The notes under the pieces are model-generated. The model was not told the origin of the DNA. It searched no databases and saw nothing but the letters and a program-made list of their open reading frames with translations. A DNA stretch of 64,000 nt, taken from the NCBI GenBank assembly GCA_003151825.1, contig PLYO01000021.1:1-64000 (forward strand). Reading direction: 5' to 3'. Each line of letters begins with the position of its first letter. Positions within the stretch are counted from its first letter, which is position 1. The translations under genes and the position numbers were made by a program. Shown here piece by piece: positions 8,811-20,842 of the stretch. The DNA comes from Ignavibacteriota bacterium. Its GTDB lineage: Bacteria; Bacteroidota; Ignavibacteria; Palsa-1295.

Positions 8811-9209
8811 TTATTCGGCTGGCCAGAGGATGAAATTGCTCAAGAGTGTGTCTTTAACATTATTCACGACCGTGTCTTTTATCGCTTGAAATGCGACGCG
8901 AGAAAGCGTATCATTGACTCCAATCGTAACGTCCGGAAATACACCAACGCTATCTGACGTCATTCCTTTCGTAAGCGGATTGAACATGGCGCCCGTAGGA
9001 TCGTCCGTCTGTTCGAGCGTTGCGCCGGAAATGGGAACGCCATTTTTGGTTACTCGCAACGTGAAGACATAATTAATCGGGCTCGACTCATTTAAAGAAT
9101 CCACAGTAAGGGTGAGCGGATAGCTTGGCTGGTAGGCAGTGGAATCGGAACAGCCCATCCACAAGCCGCCAGCCAAACATACGAATAGCAATCGCGCGAG
9201 CAATTTCAT
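8811..9209 (-). CDS. Lipoprotein with an Ig-like fold domain
   Basis: The first ~20 residues form a lipoprotein signal with the lipobox LWMGC. The remaining ~110 residues look like a bacterial Ig-like domain (VTKNGVPISGATLEQTDDPTG is typical of the Big_1-type strand-turn pattern). Export to a membrane is supported by the lipobox. The function is unknown. It directly follows the gene at 9210-9584 on the same strand. Confidence 0.65.
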   Translation of the reverse strand: MKLLARLLFVCLAGGLWMGCSDSTAYQPSYPLTLTVDSLNESSPINYVFTLRVTKNGVPISGATLEQTDDPTGAMFNPLTKGMTSDSVGVFPDVTIGVNDTLSRVAFQAIKDTVVNNVKDTLLSNFILWPAE

Positions 9210-9584
9210 TTAGCTGCCGAACGAAAGTGATTTGATCTTCTGCTTAATATCAGCCAATCGCTGCGGGCGTCCGGGGAAAAACACTGCTTCGCGCTCTTGT
9301 CCCTCGATTTTCACGCGAATGCGCTCCGGGTTGACGGCATCTAAAAGTTTCTGGACTTCCTCGCCCGCCGCGCCAAAACCATGCCGGACCTTCACCGAGA
9401 CCGTGCCGCCGGCCTCGATCTGGAGCAGGTATTTCTCCGCCTTCATTCCGATCATAGATGTTCCGTATAGTGTTGTTAGAGTGGGTACGACCTGAGGGTG
9501 TTGCGCGTCGAAGCTCGATCTCGCGCCTTGTGCTGAACTTCGCAAAGGGCCGATTGATTTCATCCCCATTCGGAATTCTTCCAT
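9210..9584 (-). CDS. Hypothetical protein
   Basis: Not recognised. The 124-residue product is basic and has no signal peptide or membrane segment. It contains LLQIEAGGTVSVKVRHGFGAAGEEV and ends in KQKIKSLSFGS. It abuts the lipoprotein gene downstream (stop of one touches start of the other) and is divergent from the TPP riboswitch and thiD. An internal start at MGMKSIG is possible. Confidence 0.55.
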   Translation of the reverse strand: MEEFRMGMKSIGPLRSSAQGARSSFDAQHPQVVPTLTTLYGTSMIGMKAEKYLLQIEAGGTVSVKVRHGFGAAGEEVQKLLDAVNPERIRVKIEGQEREAVFFPGRPQRLADIKQKIKSLSFGS

Positions 9585-9611
9585 TCCTGCTGTCTGTTTG
9601 GACGATACTAA

Positions 9612-9708
9612 CTTCCGATGGGGGTGCTTGCGCGATTTTGACCGATGGCGCGGCTGAGAAATACCCCAGGGACCCGATCTGGATAATGCCAGCGTGGGGA
9701 ACGCGGAA
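9612..9708 (+). promoter_or_regulatory. TPP riboswitch (THI element)
   Basis: Conserved THI-box segments appear in order: GGGGTGC (9620), GGCTGAGAAATACCCC (about 9652), then CCGATCTGGATAATGCCAGC and GTGGGGAA. Closing helix P1 can form from TTCCG (9613-9617) and CGGAA (9704-9708). The CGGAA arm touches the thiD ATG at 9709, and the only Shine-Dalgarno-like stretch (GGGGA) is inside the aptamer. Ligand binding should therefore block translation start directly. It is placed to control the whole thi operon. Confidence 0.93.
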
Positions 9709-12474
<2,766 letters not shown>

Positions 12475-12475
<1 letters not shown>

Positions 12476-12600
12476 GTCATTGCGAGGGGAGTCGAACGAC
12501 CGAAGAGAGTTCGATTCGACAAAACAATCCCGCCATCGAACTTGGGATTACTTCGTCGGATCAGCTCCGCTGACGCTCCGCGATCCTCCTCGCAATGACA
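12475..12600. repeat. Intergenic palindromic repeat (GTCATTGCGAGG type)
   Basis: The arms GTCATTGCGAGGGG and CCTCCTCGCAATGAC bound the unit, with an inner near-palindrome around GGATTACTTCGTCGGATC. It is a dispersed repeat type distinct from the one at 543. It fills the thiC-thiO gap. It has no stop codon in the thiO frame, so the thiO frame runs open through it to 12480. Confidence 0.8.
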
Positions 12601-12608
12601 ATAAAAAA

Positions 12609-13727
12609 ATGACCGACACAAAACCACACATTGTCGTTGGCGGCGGCATCATGGGCCTCGCAATCGGTTGGCGCTTGCTTCGTGAAGGCGCCGAGCATGT
12701 CGAGATTTTTGAAGCGGGCGAAGCAGCGCGTTCGAGTGCCGCGTGGGTCGCGGCGGGAATGCTTTCGCCACGCGCCGAAGCTGGCTTCGAAGATTTGGAT
12801 ATTTACGAAGAGGGTCTGCGCAGCCTCGACCTCTATCCGCAATTTCTGGATGAACTGTGCGAGGATGCAGGAGCGCTTGTCCCGCAGTTCGATCGATGCG
12901 GCGCGCTCGTACTCGCCACGAATGCCGATGAAGCTCGTGAGCTTGACCGGCAATATAATTTTCGAACGCAAGCGAATATTCCCGTGGAACGCCTGAGTGG
13001 CGACGCTACGCGAGATCGGGAACCGCTCCTTAGTACAAAAGTTACCGCGTCGCTATGGCTCGAACAAGAGGCGCAAATCAATAATCGGCAACTGTGCCTT
13101 GCGTTGAAAGCCGCATTTTTAAAGCGCGGCGGCGTGCTGCGAGAGCATTGCAAAATTTCAGAGATCGTAAGTGCCAATGGTAGTGCAGTTGCCGTTCGTT
13201 TTGGAGAGGAAGAGATGGCTGCTCGTAGCATTACCATCGCGGCTGGAGCATGGTCATCGACAATCAAAGGACTTGTGCCGGCGATTCCCGTGCGCCCCGT
13301 AAAAGGACAAATGATCGGACTCCGAATGACGCCGCACACGCGCCTCAAGCAGTCCATCCGCGCGCCGCGCGTGTATCTTGCACCGAAAGACGATGGCCGC
13401 CTCCTCGTCGGCGCAACTGCCGAGGAAGTGGGATTCGACAAACGCATCCTTGCCGGACCGATTATGGAACTTCTCCATTTTGCATGGGAAATCGTTCCCG
13501 CAATCTACGAACTGGAGATCGAAGAAACGCTCGCCAGTTTCCGCCCGGCCACGCGCAATCACCGACCCATCGTCGGAAAATCCGAAATAGAAAACCTCTA
13601 TTATGCCACCGGCCATTGGCGGCATGGGATACTGATGACGCCGCTAACGGCGAAAATTGTAACTGCCAATATTCTTGAAGGCTCTCGCTCACCATTGGGT
13701 GCAAAAGGAAAGGAATGGGTCGCATGA
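12609..13727 (+). CDS. thiO: Glycine oxidase ThiO
   Basis: ThiO is an FAD enzyme that oxidises glycine to the imine used by ThiG in aerobic thiazole synthesis, in place of ThiH. The ~372-residue product has the N-terminal FAD motif VVGGGIMGLAIGW, the ThiO-typical AAWVAAGMLSPRAE, and a C-terminal FRPATRNHRPIVG and ATGHWRHGI. The frame extends 43 codons upstream through the repeat, but family homology starts at MTDTKPHIVV (12609). The stop overlaps thiS (ATGA). Confidence 0.93.
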   Translation: MTDTKPHIVVGGGIMGLAIGWRLLREGAEHVEIFEAGEAARSSAAWVAAGMLSPRAEAGFEDLDIYEEGLRSLDLYPQFLDELCEDAGALVPQFDRCGALVLATNADEARELDRQYNFRTQANIPVERLSGDATRDREPLLSTKVTASLWLEQEAQINNRQLCLALKAAFLKRGGVLREHCKISEIVSANGSAVAVRFGEEEMAARSITIAAGAWSSTIKGLVPAIPVRPVKGQMIGLRMTPHTRLKQSIRAPRVYLAPKDDGRLLVGATAEEVGFDKRILAGPIMELLHFAWEIVPAIYELEIEETLASFRPATRNHRPIVGKSEIENLYYATGHWRHGILMTPLTAKIVTANILEGSRSPLGAKGKEWVA

Positions 13728-13936
13728 GTTCCATAAGACTTATTATTAGCGGCGAACCAAAAGAATTGGAAGCGCGCTGTGTAAACGATTTGGCAAACGC
13801 ACTTCGTCTGCCAGAGGATGGCCGAGGCATAGCCATTGCAGTAAACGATGCGGTGGTCTCGCGCTCGCGCTGGGAGGAACACGCATTGCGCGATGGCGAC
13901 CGCATCGAAATCGTCCGCGCAGTGCAAGGAGGATAA
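13724..13936 (+). CDS. thiS: Sulfur carrier protein ThiS
   Basis: ThiS is the ubiquitin-like sulfur carrier that ThiF adenylates and that delivers sulfur to ThiG. The 70-residue product has the beta-grasp pattern, the [13 protein letters not shown] analogue ([16 protein letters not shown]) and the required C-terminal Gly-Gly. The start at 13724 overlaps the thiO stop; a start three codons upstream is also open. The thiG Shine-Dalgarno lies in its last codons. Confidence 0.93.
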   Translation: MSSIRLIISGEPKELEARCVNDLANALRLPEDGRGIAIAVNDAVVSRSRWEEHALRDGDRIEIVRAVQGG

Positions 13937-13940
13937 GCAA

Positions 13941-14720
13941 ATGCAGGATTATTTTAAAATAGCAGATCGAACATTTACGTCGCGGCTGATTTTGGGAACC
14001 GCGCGTTACCCAAATCCCGAGACGATGCTCGAATCCATCGCGGCAAGCGGGACGGGAATGGTTACCGTAGCCGTCCGCCGCTATAATTTGGAAGATCAAT
14101 CGAGCGAAAGCATTCTGGGCCTGCTGAAAAGCGGAGCGTTTCACATATTGCCCAACACTGCCGGCTGCTATACCGCAAAAGAAGCCGTGCTCACAGCAGA
14201 ACTTGCCCGCGAAGCGCTCGAAACGAATTGGATTAAACTGGAAGTCATCGGAGACGATGAAACGCTGATGCCTGACGTGGTCGAATTGCTCAAGGCCGCT
14301 TCGCAGCTGGTTGCGCTCGGATTTATTGTGATGCCCTATACGAACGACGATCCCATAACTGCGCGTAAGCTTGCGGATACGGGCTGTGCAGTGGTGATGC
14401 CGCTTGGCGCGCCGATTGGTTCCGGCGGCGGCATTCGCAATCCGGCGAACATCACGATCATTCGAGAATTAGTTTCGATTCCCGTCATCATCGATGCGGG
14501 AATTGGCACGGCTTCGCACGCAGCGCTTGCAATGGAATTAGGAGCGGATGGGATTCTGCTCAACACGGCCATTTCCTGCGCCCAGCATCCCGCTCAAATG
14601 GCGCGCGCGATGAAGCTTGCCGTCGAAGCGGGCCGTGCGGCGTATCTTGCGAGAAGGATTCCCGAACGACTGATGGCCGAGCGTTCCAGCCCGATTGGAG
14701 GTATGATCGCACATGCTTGA
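13941..14720 (+). CDS. thiG: Thiazole synthase
   Basis: ThiG builds thiazole phosphate from DXP, dehydroglycine and ThiS thiocarboxylate. The ~259-residue TIM barrel starts [19 protein letters not shown]. It has the Schiff-base lysine in [10 protein letters not shown] (Lys99), PLGAPIGSG and GIGTASHA, which bind phosphate. AAGGAGG sits 9 bases before the ATG. The frame is open upstream inside thiS, but family homology begins at this ATG. It overlaps the next gene by 8 bp. Confidence 0.96.
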   Translation: MQDYFKIADRTFTSRLILGTARYPNPETMLESIAASGTGMVTVAVRRYNLEDQSSESILGLLKSGAFHILPNTAGCYTAKEAVLTAELAREALETNWIKLEVIGDDETLMPDVVELLKAASQLVALGFIVMPYTNDDPITARKLADTGCAVVMPLGAPIGSGGGIRNPANITIIRELVSIPVIIDAGIGTASHAALAMELGADGILLNTAISCAQHPAQMARAMKLAVEAGRAAYLARRIPERLMAERSSPIGGMIAHA

Positions 14721-15324
14721 TTTCCGGCTCTATGCGATTGGGAATCGCGCGCTCGTTCCAGACTTGACTGAATTTGTGCGTGAAGCCGCACGTGCGGGAT
14801 TGCGCGCATTCCAGCTTCGCGAGAAAGATTTATCAGGAAAGCCACTTTTCGAACTTGCAAAGAATATTCGACATGCGGCACCAAATTGTAAGCTATTTGT
14901 GAATGACAGGGCCGACATCTCAATTGCTGTGGAAGCGGATGGAATTCAATTGCCGGAAACAAGCTGGCCCGCGAGCCGAATCCACCAAACATTTCCAAAG
15001 TTACTATGCGGCGTAAGTGTTCATTCTCAGCATGGGGCGATGGCCGCTGAAGAAAATGGAGCAGACTTCATTGTGTTCGGTCCCGTCTTTGGAACTCCTT
15101 CCAAACTAAACATTGGCATGGAAGCGCGCGGCCTCGGCGCATTGTCGAAAATTGCTCGCTCGACAAAAATTCCCGTTCTCGGCATTGGCGGAATGACACC
15201 CGATCGCGGACGCCAATGCAGGGATCACGGTGCGTGGGGAGTTGCAACGATGAGCGATCTTCTCACCGCGCCAACTATCAGCGAACAGCTTGGAGCATAT
15301 GAGGAAGCGCTGGGAGGATTATGA
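14713..15324 (+). CDS. ThiE/TenI-family protein, likely TenI-like
   Basis: The 203-residue TIM barrel belongs to the thiamine-phosphate synthase superfamily ([35 protein letters not shown]). The loop following NDRADI lacks the usual HLGQDD: it reads [10 protein letters not shown], and the C-terminal phosphate loop is degraded. A thiazole tautomerase (TenI) role is therefore more likely than ThiE activity, because a full ThiE follows. It overlaps thiG and the next gene by a few bases, which fits an operon. Confidence 0.8.
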   Translation: MLDFRLYAIGNRALVPDLTEFVREAARAGLRAFQLREKDLSGKPLFELAKNIRHAAPNCKLFVNDRADISIAVEADGIQLPETSWPASRIHQTFPKLLCGVSVHSQHGAMAAEENGADFIVFGPVFGTPSKLNIGMEARGLGALSKIARSTKIPVLGIGGMTPDRGRQCRDHGAWGVATMSDLLTAPTISEQLGAYEEALGGL

Positions 15325-15950
15325 AATCCACTGAAGGCCTTCATATTATTCTTGGCGAATACGAGTTCGCCCGGACCTGCGAACTTGCGCGCATTGCGGA
15401 AGCGGAAGGTGCGGCCGTTGTGCAACTTCGAGAGAAATCGCTCCCCACAAGTGAAGTCCTCGAAATTGCCGATGCGCTACGAAAAATTATTCAACGCGCA
15501 ACATTTATCGTCAACGATCGCGCTGACATCGCCTATGCGGTGGGAGCCGATGGCGTGCATCTCGGCCAAGACGATCTGCCCGCGAATGAAGCGCGGAAAT
15601 TACTTGGACCCAACGCAATCATCGGCATTTCGACTTCGAATGTAGCTCAAGCATTGGAAGCCGAACGGGGCGGAGCTAATTATGTCGGATTTGGGCACAT
15701 GTTTCCGACGCGATCGAAAGAAAAATCTTCGAGTCCTCGCACGATGGAGGAACTGCGCGCGGTCATTGCGGCGGTCTCGATTCCCGTTATTGCGATTGGA
15801 GGAATTACTACTTCGAATATGGATGAAATTCTTTGCCCCGGTCTTGGCGGCATCGCGGTGATTAGCGCTGTGAGCTACGCGGAAAACCCTGCCGAAGTTA
15901 TTCGGCATTTTATCAGAACATTGGAGGAGCACCATGCCGTTAGTGCCTGA
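15321..15950 (+). CDS. thiE: Thiamine-phosphate synthase
   Basis: ThiE joins HMP-PP and thiazole phosphate. The 209-residue barrel has VVQLREK (33-39), FIVNDRADIA, DGVHLGQDDLP, GISTSN, YVGFGHMFPTRSK and IGGITTSN. The catalytic and phosphate-binding motifs are all present, unlike in its upstream paralogue. It overlaps thiF by 17 bp. Minor differences (GHM for the usual GPI, STSN for S-H/T) are within family variation. Confidence 0.92.
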   Translation: MKSTEGLHIILGEYEFARTCELARIAEAEGAAVVQLREKSLPTSEVLEIADALRKIIQRATFIVNDRADIAYAVGADGVHLGQDDLPANEARKLLGPNAIIGISTSNVAQALEAERGGANYVGFGHMFPTRSKEKSSSPRTMEELRAVIAAVSIPVIAIGGITTSNMDEILCPGLGGIAVISAVSYAENPAEVIRHFIRTLEEHHAVSA

Positions 15951-17028
15951 CGAGTTACAGCGATATTCGCGACAAATTCTGCTTCCGGAGTTCGGCATAG
16001 ATGGCCAGGAGCGGCTGAAAGACGCGCGCGTCATCCTCATCGGCGCGGGCGGACTCGGTTCGCCCGCCGCGCTTTATCTCGCCGCGATGGGCGTGGGAAC
16101 GATTGGAATTGTTGACGACGATACGGTCGCTGTTTCGAATCTTCACCGGCAAATTTTGTATCGCGAAACAGACGCGGGAAAACCAAAAGCTTTGCTTGCT
16201 CAAACGCGCCTTTCGGAAGTCAACGAAGGCGTGGATATTCAAGCATTCGGTGAACGGCTCACGCAAAATAATGCGCTCGATATTCTTCGCGGCTTCCATC
16301 TTGTGCTCGATGGTTCGGATAATTTCGCCACGCGCTATCTGGTTAACGATGCATGTCTCGTTCTCGGCATACCACTCATCTCTGCATCGATTTTGAGATT
16401 CGAAGGACAACTTTCGGTTCTTTGCGCACCCCCTCCACTTACCAAGGGGAGGGTCGGGGAGGGGTCGCCGTGTTACCGTTGCTTGTTCCCCGAGCCGCCA
16501 AACGCAGCCGATGCGCCATCCTGCGCCGAAGCCGGTGTCATCGGTGCGCTGGCGGGCGTGATGGGAACGATGATGGCGATGGAAGCGGTGAAGATTATTG
16601 CAAAGATTGGCGAACCGTTGGTGGGAAAGCTTTTGCTGTATGATGCGTTCGGCGCAAAATTTCGTACCATAAAAATAAGCCGCGATCCCACATGTCTCAC
16701 TTGCAGCATACCCCGCAATGAGCGCAAGCTTGCGAAACAATATGAAGTTGAAGCATGCAAGGACGATTCGGATGAGATTACGTGGGAAGAACTCTCTCGC
16801 CGTCCGATGCCACTTATTGACGTGCGCGAGGAATGGGAATTTTGTGCATCGCCATCCACCGGAAAGCTTATCCCGCTTGGCTCGTTACTCGACCGGCTCG
16901 AAGAATTACCGAACGAAGAATTTGCTATCGTGTGCGCATTGGGAATTCGCAGTGTGCGAGCAGTAACAAGGCTCCGCGAGCGTGGAATAAATGCAAAGAG
17001 CATTCGAGGCGGAATGTCATCACTTTAA
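15934..17028 (+). CDS. thiF: ThiF/MoeB adenylyltransferase with C-terminal rhodanese domain and repeat insertion
   Basis: This E1-like enzyme adenylates the ThiS C-terminus. It has RYSRQILLPEFG, the ATP loop GAGGLGSPAALYLA (38-51), the catalytic SCAEAGVIG (Cys197) and zinc pairs CYRC (180/183) and CLTC (254/257). Residues ~285-364 form a short rhodanese domain with active-site loop VCALGIRS (Cys334). Residues ~166-178 (PPPLTKGRVGEGS) come from an in-frame palindromic repeat just before the first zinc pair. It could also serve MoaD. It is the last gene of the thi operon. Confidence 0.93.
   Translation: MPLVPDELQRYSRQILLPEFGIDGQERLKDARVILIGAGGLGSPAALYLAAMGVGTIGIVDDDTVAVSNLHRQILYRETDAGKPKALLAQTRLSEVNEGVDIQAFGERLTQNNALDILRGFHLVLDGSDNFATRYLVNDACLVLGIPLISASILRFEGQLSVLCAPPPLTKGRVGEGSPCYRCLFPEPPNAADAPSCAEAGVIGALAGVMGTMMAMEAVKIIAKIGEPLVGKLLLYDAFGAKFRTIKISRDPTCLTCSIPRNERKLAKQYEVEACKDDSDEITWEELSRRPMPLIDVREEWEFCASPSTGKLIPLGSLLDRLEELPNEEFAIVCALGIRSVRAVTRLRERGINAKSIRGGMSSL
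16429..16465. repeat. In-frame G/C-rich palindrome within thiF
   Basis: CCCCCTCCACTTACCAAGGG followed by GAGGGTCGGGGAGGGG. It has the same pyrimidine-run, short loop, purine-run design as the argJ and kbl copies. It encodes PPPLTKGRVGEG, a segment with no counterpart in other ThiF/MoeB proteins, between the SVLC strand and the zinc-binding CYRC. Confidence 0.85.
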
Positions 17029-17045
17029 CTTCTATTTAATTTATT

Positions 17046-17714
17046 ATGCCAGTCTTATTTTTAACAGGTTCAACGGGGGCGCTTGGTGGAGCGATTCGAA
17101 ATACGTATCTCGACAATGGTTGGACGGTCGCCGGATTCTCCCATGAAGACGATGGATTCACACACGCGCATTACCGCTTCTGGGCGGTCGATGCAACGAA
17201 TGAATCAAGCGTCGAGAAGATGTTTTCTGAGGCGTCTCAAAAGCTTGGTGCGCCGTATGCCCTTGTAGCAACAATCGGAGGTGTCCGACCGTGGAAGACA
17301 GTCTCCGAGACGCCGATCGAGGATTTTCGATTTCTTTTTGAACTGAATCTTGCGAGCTTTTTCCTCTCGGCAAAACACGCGATGCAACTCATGTCCGGAT
17401 GCGGAACGATTATCTCGATTGGCGCAGAACCGGCACTTTCGCCATCGGCAAAAAAGGGCGGATATGTTGCCGCAAAGGCGGGCGTAATCGCCCTTACAAA
17501 AGTTTTGGCCGAAGAAGGAAAAGCCGTTGGCATTACCGCCAATTCGATCGTTCCCACCGTTATTCACACCAAAGCAAACGAAGAATGGGGATCACCGGAT
17601 GAGATTCCCAAATGGACAAAGCCCGAAGACATTGCCGCTATGTGCCTCTTTCTTTCGACCGAAGCGGGGAAGGCCGTGAATGGCGCTGTTATTCGAATGC
17701 CAAATCGAATGTGA
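17046..17714 (+). CDS. Short-chain dehydrogenase/reductase
   Basis: This is a classical SDR of 222 residues. The nucleotide loop is TGSTGALGGAI (7-17), NL-ASFFL follows the active-site asparagine, SIG carries the serine, and YVAAK is the catalytic Tyr-Lys pair. The C-terminus is short (VIRMPNRM). The substrate is unknown. It starts 17 bases after thiF and may be the tail of the thi operon, but no thiamine role is known. It is convergent with the next gene. Confidence 0.85.
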   Translation: MPVLFLTGSTGALGGAIRNTYLDNGWTVAGFSHEDDGFTHAHYRFWAVDATNESSVEKMFSEASQKLGAPYALVATIGGVRPWKTVSETPIEDFRFLFELNLASFFLSAKHAMQLMSGCGTIISIGAEPALSPSAKKGGYVAAKAGVIALTKVLAEEGKAVGITANSIVPTVIHTKANEEWGSPDEIPKWTKPEDIAAMCLFLSTEAGKAVNGAVIRMPNRM

Positions 17715-17725
17715 GAGAAAGCCAT

Positions 17726-19321
17726 CTAAGCTTCTGTCTTCACCGCAGACAAACGTTCCCAAATCGCTTCGGCATGTGGCAGCGCCTTCGCCTGCAAACC
17801 ATAGATAACATCCTCGACATATTCCTCCGACCGCATTCCGACCAAGACCGAAGATACCTGCGGTAAACTACGGATTAGAAGCACTGCTTTCTGCGAAAGC
17901 GAGAGATCGAAATAATCCTCGCCCATCAGCGCATTCAGCGCCTGATGAATTTTTGCCGAGCGCGCGTGGCCGCGATTCATATAATAATTCGAAAGGTGCT
18001 CGAACGCTTCATCCACGGTTTCCGCGTAATGGGTGAGAAAGGTCAGCAGTTCGGAATTATTTTGCGTGAATGGCTGGAGTATATTAAACGCATATTGAAT
18101 GCGCGGCGCAAGCACGCTGCGAGATATTTCCTGCCATTCCTCCATGCTCGCAAATTCTTTCCAGTTGCCTTCGTCGAGATTCTGGCCTAACGTCAAAAAT
18201 TGTTGCAGCGCATCGCGGGATTGTGAATCCACATCGAGCGCCTCAAAGTGCGTGGAAGCAAATTCCTGTTCCTGAAGTTTGAGATCGTGCAACAAATCGT
18301 CGAGATCCTCTTCCGGTGGAACATCGAGTTCCGGAAAATCGGCCAACCGAATCAACTGCTTGCCGGCAATGGCATTCAGCGGACGATTGATAAGCACGCC
18401 GAGATTCTTTTCAGCGCAGAAATCCAGCAGCGTTTCGGTTCCATGCCGCTGATTACGTTCCGAAATAGCTCCCGGCTCGAAGATATTCATCGGAAATTCC
18501 ACGACGGCGAAATGATGTGCATCGCCAGCAATTTCTTCCGCAGATTGCCACACGCGTTCGAGCGAAGTTCGATCAATCGCATCTTCCGGCCTTGGGAACG
18601 TATTGGAGCTTATGCCATAAAATTGAATGCGTCCGCTCTCGACCTCCGTTTCGAGATACGCAAACGCTTGCTTGATACGACGGTAATATTCGTCAGTCAC
18701 TTCTTCTGGCGGAATACCATCCTGAATAGCCCACTCGATATAATATTCGGGATTATGCAAAAGATAAACGTCGAGCGTTTCAAGCTGTAGCCGTTCGAGC
18801 GAATCGGTGAGTTGATCGCGAAGAAAATCGGGATGGATCGAATGCCAAAGACCCTGACTATGACGAACAAGCTCGGAAAGTTCCGATCCGGCGGCATAAT
18901 CGGCATGAGCTGCATTCGCGCGACGCTCGATTTCCTCGAACAGTTCACCCTGAATATAACCACCTTTGGAAACGACGATGATTTCCTCGCGCTTAACGAC
19001 GCTCTGCCCGGTAAGACCCATCAGCACTTCCCCAATCAGCCGCTCGGCATTCCCGCCCGCATAATTCGACGAAGTATCGATCAGGTTGACGCCCATCCTG
19101 AGCGCCTTCGCCAGCGCGGCCCGATGCTCCTGCACGCGCAGATGCACGCGATATGTGCCAAACCCCGCGCCGCTGCACGTAAAGCCCGTGCGGCCAAGAT
19201 TGCGATACGATGTCGCCCACTCGGGATGCTGCGTGGGGATGGCGGCGGTAGCTGCCGGCGACGCTTTACCTGCAAGCGTTGCGGGATGCTCTTGGAGCCG
19301 TCCTTGTTCCGTGATAATCAA
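17726..19321 (-). CDS. Aldo/keto reductase family protein, extended C-terminus
   Basis: The N-terminal ~330 residues form an aldo/keto reductase barrel: YRNLGRTG, then NLIDTSSNYAGG with catalytic Asp/Tyr, VVSKGGY with Lys, and YLLHNPEYY with His. The remaining ~200 residues include a mostly helical region and end with a barrel-like motif (QVSSVLVGMRSEEYVED). At 531 residues it is much longer than typical members (~330). The first ~35 residues are weakly conserved and the true start may be nearer WATSYRNLG. The substrate is unknown. Confidence 0.8.
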   Translation of the reverse strand: MIITEQGRLQEHPATLAGKASPAATAAIPTQHPEWATSYRNLGRTGFTCSGAGFGTYRVHLRVQEHRAALAKALRMGVNLIDTSSNYAGGNAERLIGEVLMGLTGQSVVKREEIIVVSKGGYIQGELFEEIERRANAAHADYAAGSELSELVRHSQGLWHSIHPDFLRDQLTDSLERLQLETLDVYLLHNPEYYIEWAIQDGIPPEEVTDEYYRRIKQAFAYLETEVESGRIQFYGISSNTFPRPEDAIDRTSLERVWQSAEEIAGDAHHFAVVEFPMNIFEPGAISERNQRHGTETLLDFCAEKNLGVLINRPLNAIAGKQLIRLADFPELDVPPEEDLDDLLHDLKLQEQEFASTHFEALDVDSQSRDALQQFLTLGQNLDEGNWKEFASMEEWQEISRSVLAPRIQYAFNILQPFTQNNSELLTFLTHYAETVDEAFEHLSNYYMNRGHARSAKIHQALNALMGEDYFDLSLSQKAVLLIRSLPQVSSVLVGMRSEEYVEDVIYGLQAKALPHAEAIWERLSAVKTEA

Positions 19322-19408
19322 AGTTTTGCTGTTTTTTTACTTAAACTATTCTAACTCCATTCGGCCTCGTACCGTGCCAATCCATCGCATTGTTCTGACG
19401 ATAACACA

Positions 19409-20728
19409 ATGAAATTTAGTGAACATATCGGGAAAGGGATATGGGCATTTGCGTCTCGTACGTTGCAGCCGGCTTATGCGATTTCCATCATCATGGTTGC
19501 GCGCGCCATCTCTCGCGAGGAGTTTGGGACGCTGATGGTCTTCCAAACGCTCTTCAGCATGCTCTTCACCTTTTCGGATGCATTCGCGCTTCAGGCCATC
19601 GTGAAGTTCGGAGTCGAGCCATTGGTCAAAATGGAAGAGCTTGTCACCGTCACGACGCTGCTGTTCATAAGCTTTCTTTCCGTTTCACTTACGGTGCTCC
19701 TTATTTTTCGAACGTTCGTGGCGTCGCTCTTAGACAATAGCGCGCTTGCCGATTTGCTTCCCTGGCTTGCCTTCTTTGCGATCCTAACCATCCCAAGAGT
19801 CGTAGTTGTAAAGATACTTCAGACCAACTTTCAGATGAAAAAAATTTTCTTCGTCGATTTTGCGAACTTTGGGATTGCGGGGGTTCTTCTGGCCATTCTT
19901 CTACTCAATGGGCACATTCATTCGGCGTTGGATGTCGTTCACATTACGGTTTTCACGGGCTTTCTCTCTTCTGTTGTTGGCACCGTTTTGGTGCGGCCCT
20001 ATTTGAAATTTCGAATCCGTTACTCGCGCGCTATGCTTGCACGGATTTCAAACTTTGTCCGATATCAAGTGGCCATGGGAGTTACCACCACGGCGCAGCA
20101 AAACATCGACACGCTTCTCGTTTCTGGGTTTACCGGCGCGACCGGAGCCGCGATCTATGGCAGCGCTAAAATGCTCTTTCGCGCATACGATATCGTTCGA
20201 GAAACGATGGTGCTCTTCGTCTTTCCGGCAGCGAGTAAGTATTACTCGCGCAACGATCTTTCAACGCTCCGAACGGTCCTCGAAAAAAGCGTGAGCTTTT
20301 TATATCTCATTCTTATTCCGGGAGGAATTGTCCTCGCGTTTGGGGCACCGTTTATCTTCCATCTTCTTTATGCAACGAAGTACGATGCGAGCATTCCGAT
20401 TTTTCGCGTCCTTTTGCTTGCAACCCTGCTGTTCCCAATCCAAATGGTATTTGGAGTTGCGATGTCCGGGATGGGAAAAATCAAGGAGCTATTTAGAATG
20501 ATACTCCTTAGCTTCGTTGTGAACGTTGCCCTTGCAACGGTGCTCTTAGCAACCGTCGGCATCGTGGGCGCAGCAATCGCGTTCGTTGTCGCAAGCGGCG
20601 TTCAGGCATTGCTGTTCCTATTTTACATTCGCCGGGAAGTCGGTATCCGATCATCGCAGCTCCTCACCCGTGGACTGTTCGATAGTATGCGGTTCCTTCG
20701 TGAACATCGCAACAAGTTGTTTTCTTAA
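19409..20728 (+). CDS. Polysaccharide flippase (MOP/Wzx-like)
   Basis: The 439-residue protein is built of about 12 hydrophobic segments with the oligosaccharide-flippase pattern (GKGIWAFASRTLQPAYAISIIMVAR at the N-terminus, AISREEFGTLM in the first loop, ATGAAIYGSAKML mid-protein). It probably moves lipid-linked sugars across the inner membrane. No glycosyltransferases lie beside it. It is divergent from the aldo/keto reductase. Confidence 0.82.
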   Translation: MKFSEHIGKGIWAFASRTLQPAYAISIIMVARAISREEFGTLMVFQTLFSMLFTFSDAFALQAIVKFGVEPLVKMEELVTVTTLLFISFLSVSLTVLLIFRTFVASLLDNSALADLLPWLAFFAILTIPRVVVVKILQTNFQMKKIFFVDFANFGIAGVLLAILLLNGHIHSALDVVHITVFTGFLSSVVGTVLVRPYLKFRIRYSRAMLARISNFVRYQVAMGVTTTAQQNIDTLLVSGFTGATGAAIYGSAKMLFRAYDIVRETMVLFVFPAASKYYSRNDLSTLRTVLEKSVSFLYLILIPGGIVLAFGAPFIFHLLYATKYDASIPIFRVLLLATLLFPIQMVFGVAMSGMGKIKELFRMILLSFVVNVALATVLLATVGIVGAAIAFVVASGVQALLFLFYIRREVGIRSSQLLTRGLFDSMRFLREHRNKLFS

Positions 20729-20842
20729 CAATGACTGTAATTGCGACCTCCGCATCCACATCCTCAATTAGTATAGAATCATTGCCGAGCGGGCCTTACT
20801 TCCTCGTCTGCCATACGGCCGGACGAACCGAGACGCGGTGCA

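Noticed and set aside
9694-9708. GTG at 9694 as the thiD start
   Set aside because: It falls within the conserved 3' core of the TPP riboswitch. The ATG at 9709 fits the family's N-terminus.
12480-12608. N-terminal extension of ThiO
   Set aside because: The 43 extra codons lie in an intergenic palindromic repeat. ThiO homology begins at the ATG at 12609.
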